Positions 25,694 through 34,584 of a stretch of DNA of 64,000 nt are shown here, one piece after another. Both the position numbers and the translations under genes were made by a program. A model generated the notes under the pieces. It had not been told where the DNA came from, ran no database searches, and was given only the letters and a program-made list of their open reading frames with translations. Location of the stretch: contig DATAUC010000109.1 in assembly GCA_036268485.1 (NCBI GenBank), forward strand, positions 186,001-250,000, read 5' to 3'. The stretch's first letter is position 1. Every line of letters starts with the position of its first letter. This DNA is from Bog-473 sp036268485. GTDB taxonomy: Bacteria > Actinomycetota > Acidimicrobiia > Acidimicrobiales > RAAP-2.

Positions 25694-27291
25694 CCGTCAC
25701 AAATGAGGCCGCACCGATCACCCCGGAATTGGCTCCCGCTGTTCCGCCCGCTTCCATCGATCAGAGGCTGATCGACCAGCTTCGAGACCAGTTGCCGAAA
25801 TCATCCGAGGCCCATAGTGCGCTGGCGCCTTTCACCGGCGAGCCACTTCCAGACGTTCCCCAATCCGATGCCGTGACGGTCAAAATGGCAGCCGAGGCCG
25901 GACGAATCGCTCAGGTCGATTGGGCACAGGTGCCGATCACCCGGCGCCAGGATCTCATACTCCACTTCGCCAAGTTGCTGCTCGACCATCAGGACCAGCT
26001 CTGCGATCTCATGCAGTGGGAGAGCGGCAAGGCTCGCGTGCACGCGGCGATTGAAGTCCAGGGCGTCGTGTCCGTGGCACTGCACTACGGCCGCCATGGC
26101 GCGGAGTATCTGGCCGACACAAAGATGCCGGGTTTCGGGCCCGTTCGCGCTCGGGTCGGCTACCGGCCCAAGGGAGTGGTGGGCGTGATCGCCCCTTGGA
26201 ACTATCCCCTCTTCCTCGCCGTGGGCGACGTGATCCCTGCCCTCATCGCAGGCTGTACCGTGATCTCGAAAGCGGACTCCCAGGCTCCATTGACGCTGCT
26301 GCTGGCCCAAAAACTGGCGCGTCAAGCCGGACTTCCCGATGACGTCTGGCAGGTGGTGGCGGGATCGGGCACTCACATCGGCCCGCCGCTCATCGAAACC
26401 ATCGATTACGTGTGCTTCACCGGATCGACGGCAACCGGACGAGACATTGCTCGTCGGTGTGCGGAGCGGTTGATCGGTGCCTCGCTCGAGCTTGGTGGCA
26501 AGAATCCAATGATCGTGCGGGCCGATGCCGATCTCGACGCCGCCGCCACCGGGGCGGTCCAGGCTTGCTTCTCAAGCGCCGGCCAGATGTGCATCGGGAT
26601 CGAACGCATTTACGCACATGAGAGCATCCTTACTCCATTCGTCGAGGCCTTTGTCGAGCGGACCAGTGCGCTCCGTCTGGGCGGCGGCTACGACGTGGCG
26701 GTCGACATGGGGTCGTTGACATCGCAGCGCCAACTCGACGTCACGACTCGCCATGTCATCGATGCCGTCGACCGTGGGGCCACCGTGCTCGCGGGTGGGC
26801 GGGCTCGTCCCGACCTAGGTCCTTTCTTCTTCGAGCCAACGGTCCTGACGGATGTGACTCCCGACATGGCTGTCTATGGCGAGGAGACATTCGGCCCGGT
26901 GGTCAGCGTCTTCTCGGTGGCTTCAGACGAGGAGGCGGTCGAAAGGGCGAATGAGGGTCGCTATGGATTGTCAGCGAGCGTGTGGACCCGCGATCTTGTC
27001 GCCGGCAGGACCCTGGCCGCGCAGATCGTGGCTGGGGCGGTGAATATCAATGACGGGTACCTCTCCGCCATCGCCTCATTACACGCCCCGATGGGAGGGA
27101 TGCGCGAAAGCGGTCTTGGGCGGCGCCATGGTCGCGAAGGTATCGTGCGCTACACCGAGCCACAGACCGTAACGAGCCAGCGGATCCCAACGCCGTATCC
27201 TGAGCACTTCCGACAGTTCACGCTCGATCTCATGAAGCGCGTGATGCAAGTAAAGGTTCGACTCTCCCGGCGGCCGTGGACCAAGACATGA
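25690..27291 (+). CDS. NAD(P)-dependent aldehyde dehydrogenase
   Basis: A full-length ALDH (533 residues) similar to succinate-semialdehyde dehydrogenases. The catalytic residues are all present: N171 in APWNYPL, K194 in VISKADS, E267 in LELGGKNP and nucleophile C301 in SSAGQMCIG. It oxidises an aldehyde to the acid. The GTG at 25690 overlaps the TGA of the DUF2236-P450 gene (GTGA), so expression is coupled; the frame open further upstream to 25498 is inside the P450 gene and is not used. The order supports the aldehyde being the product of the fusion oxygenase (inference). Confidence 0.93.
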   Translation: MTVTNEAAPITPELAPAVPPASIDQRLIDQLRDQLPKSSEAHSALAPFTGEPLPDVPQSDAVTVKMAAEAGRIAQVDWAQVPITRRQDLILHFAKLLLDHQDQLCDLMQWESGKARVHAAIEVQGVVSVALHYGRHGAEYLADTKMPGFGPVRARVGYRPKGVVGVIAPWNYPLFLAVGDVIPALIAGCTVISKADSQAPLTLLLAQKLARQAGLPDDVWQVVAGSGTHIGPPLIETIDYVCFTGSTATGRDIARRCAERLIGASLELGGKNPMIVRADADLDAAATGAVQACFSSAGQMCIGIERIYAHESILTPFVEAFVERTSALRLGGGYDVAVDMGSLTSQRQLDVTTRHVIDAVDRGATVLAGGRARPDLGPFFFEPTVLTDVTPDMAVYGEETFGPVVSVFSVASDEEAVERANEGRYGLSASVWTRDLVAGRTLAAQIVAGAVNINDGYLSAIASLHAPMGGMRESGLGRRHGREGIVRYTEPQTVTSQRIPTPYPEHFRQFTLDLMKRVMQVKVRLSRRPWTKT

Positions 27292-28904
27292 ATCCAACAT
27301 CCTTGGCGCGCCGCGTCGCCGATGAAGCCACCGCCGCAATAATCTTGTGGCGGGCCGGGGTCATCCCGCGCGACCTGCGCTCCATCCGAGAGGGTCGGCG
27401 TTCAGTACAGCGTTACGGCGTCATGGGCGGCGGACCGGCCGCATGGGCCGCGGCCTATCCCGACCGCACAGCGATCATCGATGATCGGGGATCGTTGACG
27501 TTCCGCCAGTTCTCCGAGCGAACCTACCGGTTGGCGAAGAGGCTGACTTCGGAGCTCGCAGGCACACCGGCCACCGTGGGGATCATGTGCAGGAACCACG
27601 CCGACGCCCTGGTCGCCATGTGCGCCGCATCGGCCACCGGAGCCCGGGTCGTCTTGTTGAGTTCGGACTTTGGCCCACGGCAGATCATGCAGGTAAACAG
27701 CCGCGAGCATCTCGACGCTGTGGTCTATGACGACGAATTTGCAGAGACTGTCGCAGACTTCAAAGGTAAGCGGTGGTCTGCGTGGTCCTCCGGCCCCTCC
27801 GCGGAGACTGACTTGGATCGGCTCATCGCCAGCACGCCCACTGGTGATCCACCGCGCCCCTTGCGTCCCTCCTCGTTGGTCATCCTCACGAGCGGCAGCA
27901 CAGGCACGCCGAAGGGCGCTCCACGGGGTGAATCCAGCTCATTGCTGTTGCCAGCCGGACTCCTCTCTCGAATTCCCTTGCGTGGGAACGAAACCGTGCT
28001 GGTCGCCGCCCCGGTTTTCCATGGCTGGGGTCTGCTCATCGCGATGATGGTTCTGAATCTTGGCTCCACGCTGGTACTTCGGCGCCGCTTCGATGCCGCC
28101 CAGACGTTGGTCGACCTCGACGAACTCGGGTGCTCAACGTTCATTGCCGTCCCAACGATGCTGCGCCGCATGGTGAGCCTGGCTGGAGAGATCCGCACAG
28201 CTGACTTGGCAAAGCTTCGCATAGTGGCCAGCGGCGGCGCCCGGCTCGATTTGGCCTTAGTGGAGGGAGTGACGGCCCAGTTCGGTCCGGTGCTCTACAA
28301 CCTGTACGGTTCGACCGAAGCCTCCTTCATCAGTATCGCCACCCCCGAGGACCTTCGTGAGGCTCCCGCGAGCGCCGGAATACCACCGCTCGGCATCACG
28401 GTGCGGATCGCCGGACAGGACGGTCGCCATGGCGCGAACGGCGCTGAGGGCCGCATTCTGGTCCGCACTCCGGGACAGATCCCGGCCTATACCGATGGCC
28501 ACTCCAGCGTGGGAACCGATGGTTTCCTCGATACCGGTGACCGCGGCTATCTCGACGCCGCGGGCAGGCTGCATGTGTCTGGGCGTTCGGACAGCATGAT
28601 CGTCTCGGGTGGCGAGAACGTCTTCCCAGAAGAGGTCGAGTGCGCGCTGTTGGCGCATCCCGACATCGGCGACGCCGCCGTCACGGGTGTCGATGATGAC
28701 GAATTCGGCCAGAGACTGCAGGCATTTGTCGTCGCCGCCAAACCCGATGGCATTGACAGCGACACGATCCGGGCGTACCTGGCCGCCGAGCTTCCTCGAT
28801 CCCGCATGCCACGCGACATCGCCGTGGTACTTGAATTGCCGCGCAGCTCGGCAGGAAAAGTGCTCCGCGGCGACCTCGATGCTCTAAAGAGCCGGCTCCA
28901 GTGA
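27288..28904 (+). CDS. AMP-dependent acyl-CoA synthetase/ligase
   Basis: A 538-residue ANL enzyme. Motifs are ILTSGSTGTPKGAPRG (adenylate site), NLYGSTEASFI, GFLDTGDRGYLD and the hinge GRSDSMIVSGGENVFPEEVE, with the C-terminal Lys in RSSAGKVLRGD. The N-terminal segment (residues 1-45) before the core is longer than average and contains no obvious membrane segment. The start ATG overlaps the ALDH stop as ATGA. It would convert the acid formed by the ALDH to its CoA ester. Some relatives (FadD-like, Mycobacterium) act on long or branched acids; here the substrate is unknown. Confidence 0.92.
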   Translation: MNPTSLARRVADEATAAIILWRAGVIPRDLRSIREGRRSVQRYGVMGGGPAAWAAAYPDRTAIIDDRGSLTFRQFSERTYRLAKRLTSELAGTPATVGIMCRNHADALVAMCAASATGARVVLLSSDFGPRQIMQVNSREHLDAVVYDDEFAETVADFKGKRWSAWSSGPSAETDLDRLIASTPTGDPPRPLRPSSLVILTSGSTGTPKGAPRGESSSLLLPAGLLSRIPLRGNETVLVAAPVFHGWGLLIAMMVLNLGSTLVLRRRFDAAQTLVDLDELGCSTFIAVPTMLRRMVSLAGEIRTADLAKLRIVASGGARLDLALVEGVTAQFGPVLYNLYGSTEASFISIATPEDLREAPASAGIPPLGITVRIAGQDGRHGANGAEGRILVRTPGQIPAYTDGHSSVGTDGFLDTGDRGYLDAAGRLHVSGRSDSMIVSGGENVFPEEVECALLAHPDIGDAAVTGVDDDEFGQRLQAFVVAAKPDGIDSDTIRAYLAAELPRSRMPRDIAVVLELPRSSAGKVLRGDLDALKSRLQ

Positions 28905-29737
28905 GAGGCATCGAACTCACCGACCAGGTCGCCGTCGTCACCGGCGGCGCCCGAGGCATCGGTCGAGCTACCGCCCAGGCCCTCAGTAAGGCCGGGGCCA
29001 GAGTGGCGATCGGCGACATCGACGCCGATGAAGTCGAGTCCACCGCAAACGATCTCGGCGTATACGGCGGGTACCTCGACGTCACCAATCCTCAAAGCGT
29101 GACGCACTTCTATGGCGCCGTCGAGGCACAGCTGGGCCTAGTCGATATCTGGGTCAACAACGCCGGGATAATGCCGGTTGGTCCCATCCTCGAACAGGAC
29201 GACGCCGTCATCCGGCGTGCTCTCGACGTCAATCTGCTCGGAGTAATGAACGGATCCCGCGTGGCCGCACGGCGCATGGTCGAGCGTGGACATGGCCGCA
29301 TTGTCAATATTGCCTCGGTGGCGTCCAGAGTCCCCGCTGCCGGCATGGCCGTCTATAGCGCCACCAAGTTCGGCGTCCTTGGATTTGGCGAAGCCCTCGA
29401 TGCGGAACTTTCGCCACGCGGTGTCCGTGTCTCAACGGTGTACCCATCGTTTGTGGCCACCGAGATGATTGAGGGGTTGCACTCCGGCCCGAGACTGAAG
29501 CCCGTACCTCCGCAACACATTGCCGATGCAGTGGTTGTCGTGCTTCGACGCGGTGACCGTCACGCGGTCGTGCCGTCACAGCTGGGCTTCCTGACGGCCA
29601 CGTGGAATCACCTGCCCCGCCCTCTTGCTCGGTGGCTGAGTACCCAGATCGGCATGGACCAGGTGTTCCTGAACGCCGACGATGCGCGACAGAACTACGA
29701 CACGCGAATCAATCACCCGCCGAACACTCGCACTTAA
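28901..29737 (+). CDS. short-chain dehydrogenase/reductase (SDR), last gene of the fusion operon
   Basis: A 278-residue SDR: TGGARGIGRA for the cofactor, GDIDADEVES (Asp, so NAD), NNAGIMPVGP, Ser in NIASVASR and YxxxK in YSATK. After the catalytic core there is an extended C-terminal part (about residue 215 onward, including WNHLPRPLARWL) as in the actinobacterial SDRs found with lipid genes. GTG 28901 overlaps the ligase stop as GTGA. Within the operon it may oxidise the alcohol formed by the P450 or reduce the aldehyde. Confidence 0.9.
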   Translation: MRGIELTDQVAVVTGGARGIGRATAQALSKAGARVAIGDIDADEVESTANDLGVYGGYLDVTNPQSVTHFYGAVEAQLGLVDIWVNNAGIMPVGPILEQDDAVIRRALDVNLLGVMNGSRVAARRMVERGHGRIVNIASVASRVPAAGMAVYSATKFGVLGFGEALDAELSPRGVRVSTVYPSFVATEMIEGLHSGPRLKPVPPQHIADAVVVVLRRGDRHAVVPSQLGFLTATWNHLPRPLARWLSTQIGMDQVFLNADDARQNYDTRINHPPNTRT

Positions 29738-29764
29738 CTATTCGTTCCAATCCGGAGGTACTAC

Positions 29765-30289
29765 ATGCCACACGTCAGCCAGAATCCCAGTGACATCTCT
29801 GTTCTCGAAGGACGGTGGTCCCTGGACCCCGACCGAACCACGGTCGAATTCCGTACGAAAATCATGCGGGTCATACCTGTCAAAGGAAGGATCAAAGCGG
29901 TTGAAGGTGGTGCCAGTGTTGTCACCGGTGGATCAATCGACGGGACACTCGTCCTCGATGTTGGGACAATCGACACCGGTATCAAAAAGCGAGACGACCA
30001 TCTACGTACCGCCGACTTCTTCGATGCCGATAGATATCCAACTATTGAATTTGCGGCTCAGTCTGCTCGCAGATTGTCTTCGGGAGAATTCGAAGTTGCG
30101 GGGAACCTCACCATCCATGGCCAGACTCGACCGCTCATGACCCTGGTCGAACTACACCATCAGCCAACGGAAGTAAGGGTCTCGGCCAACATCGAACTCG
30201 ATCGGACGGCATGGGGCGTCGGCCCGACCCGCCTCGGCCCGTCGACTTCGGCTCAGATCGTGGTGGTGGCCCACTTCGTCAGGGAATGA
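29765..30289 (+). CDS. YceI-family protein
   Basis: A 174-residue YceI/lipocalin-like protein. Typical features are GRWSLDPDRTTVEF at the start, then KKRDDHLRTADFFDADRYPT (the family's D-x-x-L-x-x-x-D-F-F-D stretch) and LTIHGQTRP. YceI proteins bind isoprenoid chains (polyisoprenoid-binding is known for TT1927b). No signal peptide is visible, which is common in actinobacterial members. GGAGG precedes ATG 29765. It follows the fusion operon by 27 bases; a polyisoprenoid-binding protein beside an MpaB/Lcp-type domain is suggestive but not proof of an isoprenoid substrate. Confidence 0.87.
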   Translation: MPHVSQNPSDISVLEGRWSLDPDRTTVEFRTKIMRVIPVKGRIKAVEGGASVVTGGSIDGTLVLDVGTIDTGIKKRDDHLRTADFFDADRYPTIEFAAQSARRLSSGEFEVAGNLTIHGQTRPLMTLVELHHQPTEVRVSANIELDRTAWGVGPTRLGPSTSAQIVVVAHFVRE

Positions 30290-30359
30290 CGGGAACCATG
30301 AATTTCCCGACACCCTCAGAGTCACGTTGGTGCGCCGTCCCCGTCCAAAAGGATATTGC

Positions 30360-31604
30360 ATGAGTCCTCTGGATCTCGCTGACCTGTCGAGAGTCTTCAT
30401 CGACCCAACTGCCTATGCCGATGAAGAGCGGTTCCATGCCGCGTGCCGGGTCCTGCGAAGAGAACACCCGGTGATCAAAGTCGAGTCGGAGCGCTTTCGG
30501 CCCTTCTGGGCCCTCACCCGCCACGCCGACATTCTCGAGGTCGAGCGGGACCATGAGCACTTCCGTAACGCACCCCGTCCGTTGCTAGTGCCCGCCGAGA
30601 TGGAGGCGCGTGCTGAGGCGGGCGGTGGTCCGGTTATGCGCACACTGATCCACATGGACGACCCCGACCACAAAGCATTCCGAAGCATCGCTTCGGGCTG
30701 GTTCCTGCCTGGGCGGATTCGCCTACTCGAGGAACGCGTTCGCCAACTCGCCGTTCGCTACATCGATCACTTGGCCGACCTTGGCGGCTCGTGCGACTTT
30801 GCCCAAGAGGTCGCCGTGGGGTTCCCGCTCCACGTCATCCTTTCCATTCTCGGCCTGCCCGAAGAGGACTTTCCCAAGATGCTCCAACTCACCCGGGAAC
30901 TCTTTGACAGTGAGGACGACGACATCATTCGCACCAGGGACCCCGCCGAGAGAATGGCCATGATGCTGAGCACGTTTCAGTACTTCATGGAGCTCACGGC
31001 TGATCGCCGGACTTCTCCAACCGACGACCTGGCCTCGACCATCGCCAATGCCACCATCGACGGCCAACTATTGAATGATTTTGAGGCCGCGTCGTATTAC
31101 GTGATCATCGCCACCGCGGGGCACGACACCACCAGCTCGTCGATCGCTGGCGGCCTCGAGGCACTACTTCGGCACCCCGATCAGCTCGCCCGTTGGCGAC
31201 ACGATCCCTCGCTCGGATCCACCGCGGTCGACGAGATCATCCGATGGGTGACCCCGGTCAAAGAGTTCATGCGCAGTGCCACCGAAGACTGCGTTATCGG
31301 GGGCGAAACGATTCGCTCTGGCGACTCCCTTTATCTCGCCTACCTATCAGCTAATAGAGACGAAGCTGCTTTCGAGGACCCGTTCCGCTTCGACGTGGGG
31401 CGCACGGACAACAAGCATGTGGCCTTCGGGCAGGGCGTGCATTTCTGCCTGGGTGCCCACCTGGCCCGCTTGGAGATACGGATCTTTTTCGAAGAGCTCT
31501 TGGCGCGCGTCGAGAACCTTGAACTCGCTGGTGAGCCTGCGAAGACGGCCACCGTGTTTGTCGGGGGTCTCAAGTACCTGCCCATTTCGTACCGCGTGCG
31601 ATGA
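30360..31604 (+). CDS. cytochrome P450
   Basis: A 414-residue soluble P450 with ATAGHDTTSSS (I helix), DEIIRWVTP (ExxR) and FGQGVHFCLGAHLARLE with the heme Cys at about residue 363. The RWxTPVxxFMR segment after ExxR is shared with CYP125/CYP142-like sterol or cholesterol-side-chain P450s as I know them, which is weak evidence for a sterol or terpenoid substrate. I chose ATG 30360, with AAGGA eight bases upstream, over a GTG at 30327. The metallo-hydrolase follows closely. Confidence 0.93.
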   Translation: MSPLDLADLSRVFIDPTAYADEERFHAACRVLRREHPVIKVESERFRPFWALTRHADILEVERDHEHFRNAPRPLLVPAEMEARAEAGGGPVMRTLIHMDDPDHKAFRSIASGWFLPGRIRLLEERVRQLAVRYIDHLADLGGSCDFAQEVAVGFPLHVILSILGLPEEDFPKMLQLTRELFDSEDDDIIRTRDPAERMAMMLSTFQYFMELTADRRTSPTDDLASTIANATIDGQLLNDFEAASYYVIIATAGHDTTSSSIAGGLEALLRHPDQLARWRHDPSLGSTAVDEIIRWVTPVKEFMRSATEDCVIGGETIRSGDSLYLAYLSANRDEAAFEDPFRFDVGRTDNKHVAFGQGVHFCLGAHLARLEIRIFFEELLARVENLELAGEPAKTATVFVGGLKYLPISYRVR

Positions 31605-31614
31605 TTTCGGCCTC

Positions 31615-32700
31615 GTGACGACATCCCGATCAATGGAGACGCCGGTTCCCCGAGTCCTCAAACAAGAGCAGATGGATGCATCGCCGGACATCGTCGAGGT
31701 GGCGCCGGGCATCCTGCGCCTTCAGCTGCCAATTGATTTCACCGGCTTGGGCCATGTCAACACCTACGCCCTCGAGGATACCAAGGGCTTCACGCTGATC
31801 GATCCCGGGCTCCCCGGCGAAGAATCATGGAAGATGCTCCGGCATCGCATGGATGCAGCGGGCATTCCCTTGGAACGGGTCCACACGATTGTGGTCACCC
31901 ATTCACACCCTGACCACTTCGGTGGTGCTGGCCTATTGGCCGAGAAGAGCGGCGGTGCCATTGTCGCTTCCGAACGCTTTCGTACGTTCTTTGATGCCGT
32001 TGACCTCAATGAACGCGAACTCGAGGATGCTGACAGCATCGATGGAGACGAGAACCCGATCCCCGGTATCCGGCTCGGGGGTCCCTCCCCTTGGGGCGGT
32101 TCGACCATCGGGCCACCACCCGAAGCACGAGAGAGGATGCTGGCGCATCGCGCCGAGGGCTTCAAATGGTTCAAAGTGCCGCGGCCAACGCACGGGGTGG
32201 CTGACTGTGACCAAGTCTCATTGGGCGGTCGAGACTGGGTCGGCCTCTTCACGCCAGGTCACACCGACGATCACCTCTGCCTCTACGACGAGGAAAACGG
32301 AGTACTTCTCTCTGGCGACCAGGTATTGCCGACCATCACGCCGCATATTTCAGGCCTGATCCCAGGCGACTCGCTCAAGATGTACACCGACTCGCTGGAC
32401 CGACTCTCCGCCCTCCCCCATGTGTCGATCGTGCTGCCGGCACACGGACAGCCGTTCCACGACCTGGCCGGCCGAGCGAGCCAGATCAAGCGCCACCATG
32501 ACGAGCGCTTGGCCCGTCTGCTCGAGATATGTGATGCCGCCGGCTGGGCCAACGTCATCAACCTGTCCCATGAGCTATTCGCTCCACGGTCCTGGGGTTC
32601 CATGGCTGAAGAGGAGACCTTCGCCCACCTCGAACGCCTGCTTGCAACTGGCGCACTGCAACGTCGCGAAGAGGCCGGCGTACTCCTTTACCGCCCCTGA
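31615..32700 (+). CDS. metallo-beta-lactamase-fold hydrolase
   Basis: About 361 residues. The metal motif is THSHPDHFGG (H-x-H-x-D-H), preceded by the strand VNTYALED and the Asp in TLIDPGLPG; later ligands are in TPGHTDDHLC, LLSGDQVLP and VLPAHGQPF. Families with this pattern include glyoxalase II and lactonase/thioesterase-like proteins. The C-terminal region holds a winged-helix-like tail (EETFAHLERLLATGALQRRE) as in LACTB2. The start is uncertain: GTG 31615 or ATG 31633. It may hydrolyse a CoA thioester or lactone in the pathway of the adjacent P450 (inference). Confidence 0.87.
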   Translation: MTTSRSMETPVPRVLKQEQMDASPDIVEVAPGILRLQLPIDFTGLGHVNTYALEDTKGFTLIDPGLPGEESWKMLRHRMDAAGIPLERVHTIVVTHSHPDHFGGAGLLAEKSGGAIVASERFRTFFDAVDLNERELEDADSIDGDENPIPGIRLGGPSPWGGSTIGPPPEARERMLAHRAEGFKWFKVPRPTHGVADCDQVSLGGRDWVGLFTPGHTDDHLCLYDEENGVLLSGDQVLPTITPHISGLIPGDSLKMYTDSLDRLSALPHVSIVLPAHGQPFHDLAGRASQIKRHHDERLARLLEICDAAGWANVINLSHELFAPRSWGSMAEEETFAHLERLLATGALQRREEAGVLLYRP

Positions 32701-32757
32701 TCCACACGCAACCACAACCCGTGAACCATCGACTCAGACCGGATTCCGGCAAGCTCG

Positions 32758-33843
32758 CTATCGAACTGGTACGGCGTGACCGAAATACATCAGTTCCCAG
32801 ATGGCTTCGTCCTTGTAGGTCTCAAGCAATTCATCACCTCGAAAACGGCTGACCACGACCTCGCCCACGAATCGCAAGTAGGCCCCGTCAAAGTGCGCGA
32901 GCTTGGCCGCGACGCGCTTGATACCTTTGACACCGTCGATCATTCGGTCGGCCGACAGGTCATGGTGACGGGTGAAGGTCACCACGTACCGTTCGTCGCC
33001 ACACACGTACGTGTAGCGCGTCGTTGCCGCAACCGGCTTGCCGGTCGTCTCATCCATGTAGATACCCTCGCGCTCAAATGTAACTTTTTCTGGATCGTCG
33101 CCGACCAGGACGTTGTCGCGAGCAAGCATGAAGATCGGGATCGGCTCGAAATCGAACTTCTCGGTGGCCGTGATATAGGACGCGATGACCGAGTACGGAC
33201 CGGCCTGACCTCTGGCCCAGTACCAGTCGTGCACAATCTTGATCAGGCCCACGTTCCCCCAGTTGTGGTCGTGGTACCCGACGCCCGTGGTCTCATGGCG
33301 CTCGTCATCAATGCTGTAGCAGGCAGTCACCGCACCTTGTGGCACTGACGGGAGCCAGGCGAATTCGAGCGCCCGATCGGGGCCGAAGAGCATGTAGCCG
33401 GTGGACGGGCGCCACGGTGGGACTTCGCCCTCCAGAGTGACCTCAACGGAGATTCCCTCCACCCGAACCTCAATGCGGTACTGGTGCAGATCCCCTGAGA
33501 AGCGGTTCTCGCCCATGCGAACGTCGCACTGATCCCGGGCACTCTTCCACTGGTCGGCCGCGTACGAAATGATTTTCTCGAAGTGCCGGCCGTCGGCCAG
33601 GTCGAGATTGAGGCGAAGTTGCGGAGTGAGTGGATGCGTGGGGTCGGTGACCTCCTTGTTGGCAAAGACCAGGACCAACTTCGCTCCATCAGTGAGGTGG
33701 GCGTCGAAGTACCACCATTCGTAGGTGCCCGGCGAGTTGTCCGTGCGGGCGCCGTCTTCCCACGGTTCAATCGACGTCCGTGAAAGTCCGAGGCGCTGAT
33801 AGTCAGCATCGGAGTCCGCCATTGTGGCCAGCCTGTCCGTCAT
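32758..33843 (-). CDS. CrtC/AttH lipocalin-like protein
   Basis: A 361-residue protein with the hallmarks of the hydroxyneurosporene synthase (CrtC)/AttH lipocalin-like family: GTYEWWYFDAHLTDG near residue 40, and GVGYHDHNWGN near residue 190. CrtC hydrates a C=C of carotenoids; most relatives have no known reaction. ATG 33843 has AAGGAG seven bases upstream and overlaps the TetR stop (ATGA), so it is the second gene of a two-gene unit. No signal peptide. A role on a hydrophobic terpenoid or lipid is possible given the fold (inference). Confidence 0.75.
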   Translation of the reverse strand: MTDRLATMADSDADYQRLGLSRTSIEPWEDGARTDNSPGTYEWWYFDAHLTDGAKLVLVFANKEVTDPTHPLTPQLRLNLDLADGRHFEKIISYAADQWKSARDQCDVRMGENRFSGDLHQYRIEVRVEGISVEVTLEGEVPPWRPSTGYMLFGPDRALEFAWLPSVPQGAVTACYSIDDERHETTGVGYHDHNWGNVGLIKIVHDWYWARGQAGPYSVIASYITATEKFDFEPIPIFMLARDNVLVGDDPEKVTFEREGIYMDETTGKPVAATTRYTYVCGDERYVVTFTRHHDLSADRMIDGVKGIKRVAAKLAHFDGAYLRFVGEVVVSRFRGDELLETYKDEAIWELMYFGHAVPVR

Positions 33844-34535
33844 GTTTCTCTCCTTTTTCCTTGCTTGCGGATCACTCGTTTCGAGAGGCCAGGCAGGAGG
33901 ATGGCGACCAGTGCATCTGCATGCGCATTGATCCACTCGGGCTGGCGGGGATCCCGACCGGCGACGAGGCGAACCTCGGCGGCCGTCACATAAGGCTGAG
34001 TCGCCGCCCCGACCAGCAGGTAGTACAGAACGTCACTATCGATCGGAGCGGCCGAGCCGGCGTCTCGAAGTATTCGCCACGCAAAACTGATGGCATTGAA
34101 TACCGGCTTGATATGGGTCTCGGTAATCCATGCCAAGCGAGCGCTGGCTGCTGTGCCTTCGTGCACCATGATCTGGTTGAGTTCGGGGTGCTCAGCAGCG
34201 AATTGCACGAATCGACGGATCCCCTCAGCGAAAGCATCCGCGAGATCAGGGACGGTGGCCCGCGCCAAGTCGTTCGGAAGAGCGCCGTCAAGGGCGCCGC
34301 TCAAGAGACCGAAGAGGTAGTCAACTGATGCAGTCCAGAGCGCTTCCTTCGACTCGAAGTGATAATTGATCTGAGGTTGGTGGGCCTCAATCCGTAGTGC
34401 GATCGCTCTCGTCGACGCCCCGTCGAACCCCTTCGCCCCGAACTCAGCCACCGCCGACTGCAGTAGGGCTTCCCGAATGTCAGCTCTTGCCCTTCGAGTC
34501 CGGACCTTGTTCGGAGCGTCGTCCTTGCCTTCCAT
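33840..34535 (-). CDS. TetR-family regulator, coupled to the CrtC-like gene
   Basis: A 231-residue regulator with RRARADIREALLQSAVAEFG and LRIEAHQPQINYHFESKEAL as helix-turn-helix. I chose ATG 34535; the frame runs on to 34766 but would then cover the divergent gene start. The gene end overlaps the CrtC-like start by 4 bases, and the divergent PPOX-like gene begins 50 bases away across a small palindrome, so both neighbours may be under its control. Confidence 0.87.
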   Translation of the reverse strand: MEGKDDAPNKVRTRRARADIREALLQSAVAEFGAKGFDGASTRAIALRIEAHQPQINYHFESKEALWTASVDYLFGLLSGALDGALPNDLARATVPDLADAFAEGIRRFVQFAAEHPELNQIMVHEGTAASARLAWITETHIKPVFNAISFAWRILRDAGSAAPIDSDVLYYLLVGAATQPYVTAAEVRLVAGRDPRQPEWINAHADALVAILLPGLSKRVIRKQGKRRET

Positions 34536-34555
34536 GCTCTGGAATTGTAGACTTA

Positions 34556-34569
34556 TTATCATTCGATAA
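34556..34569. promoter_or_regulatory. small inverted repeat between TetR and PPOX-like genes
   Basis: TTATC and GATAA arms with a 4-base spacer (ATTC) lie in the 49-bp divergent gap, immediately before the Shine-Dalgarno of the plus-strand gene. Binding there would block both starts. The arms are short, so the call is weak. Confidence 0.3.
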
Positions 34570-34584
34570 CAAGGAGGCCAGTGC

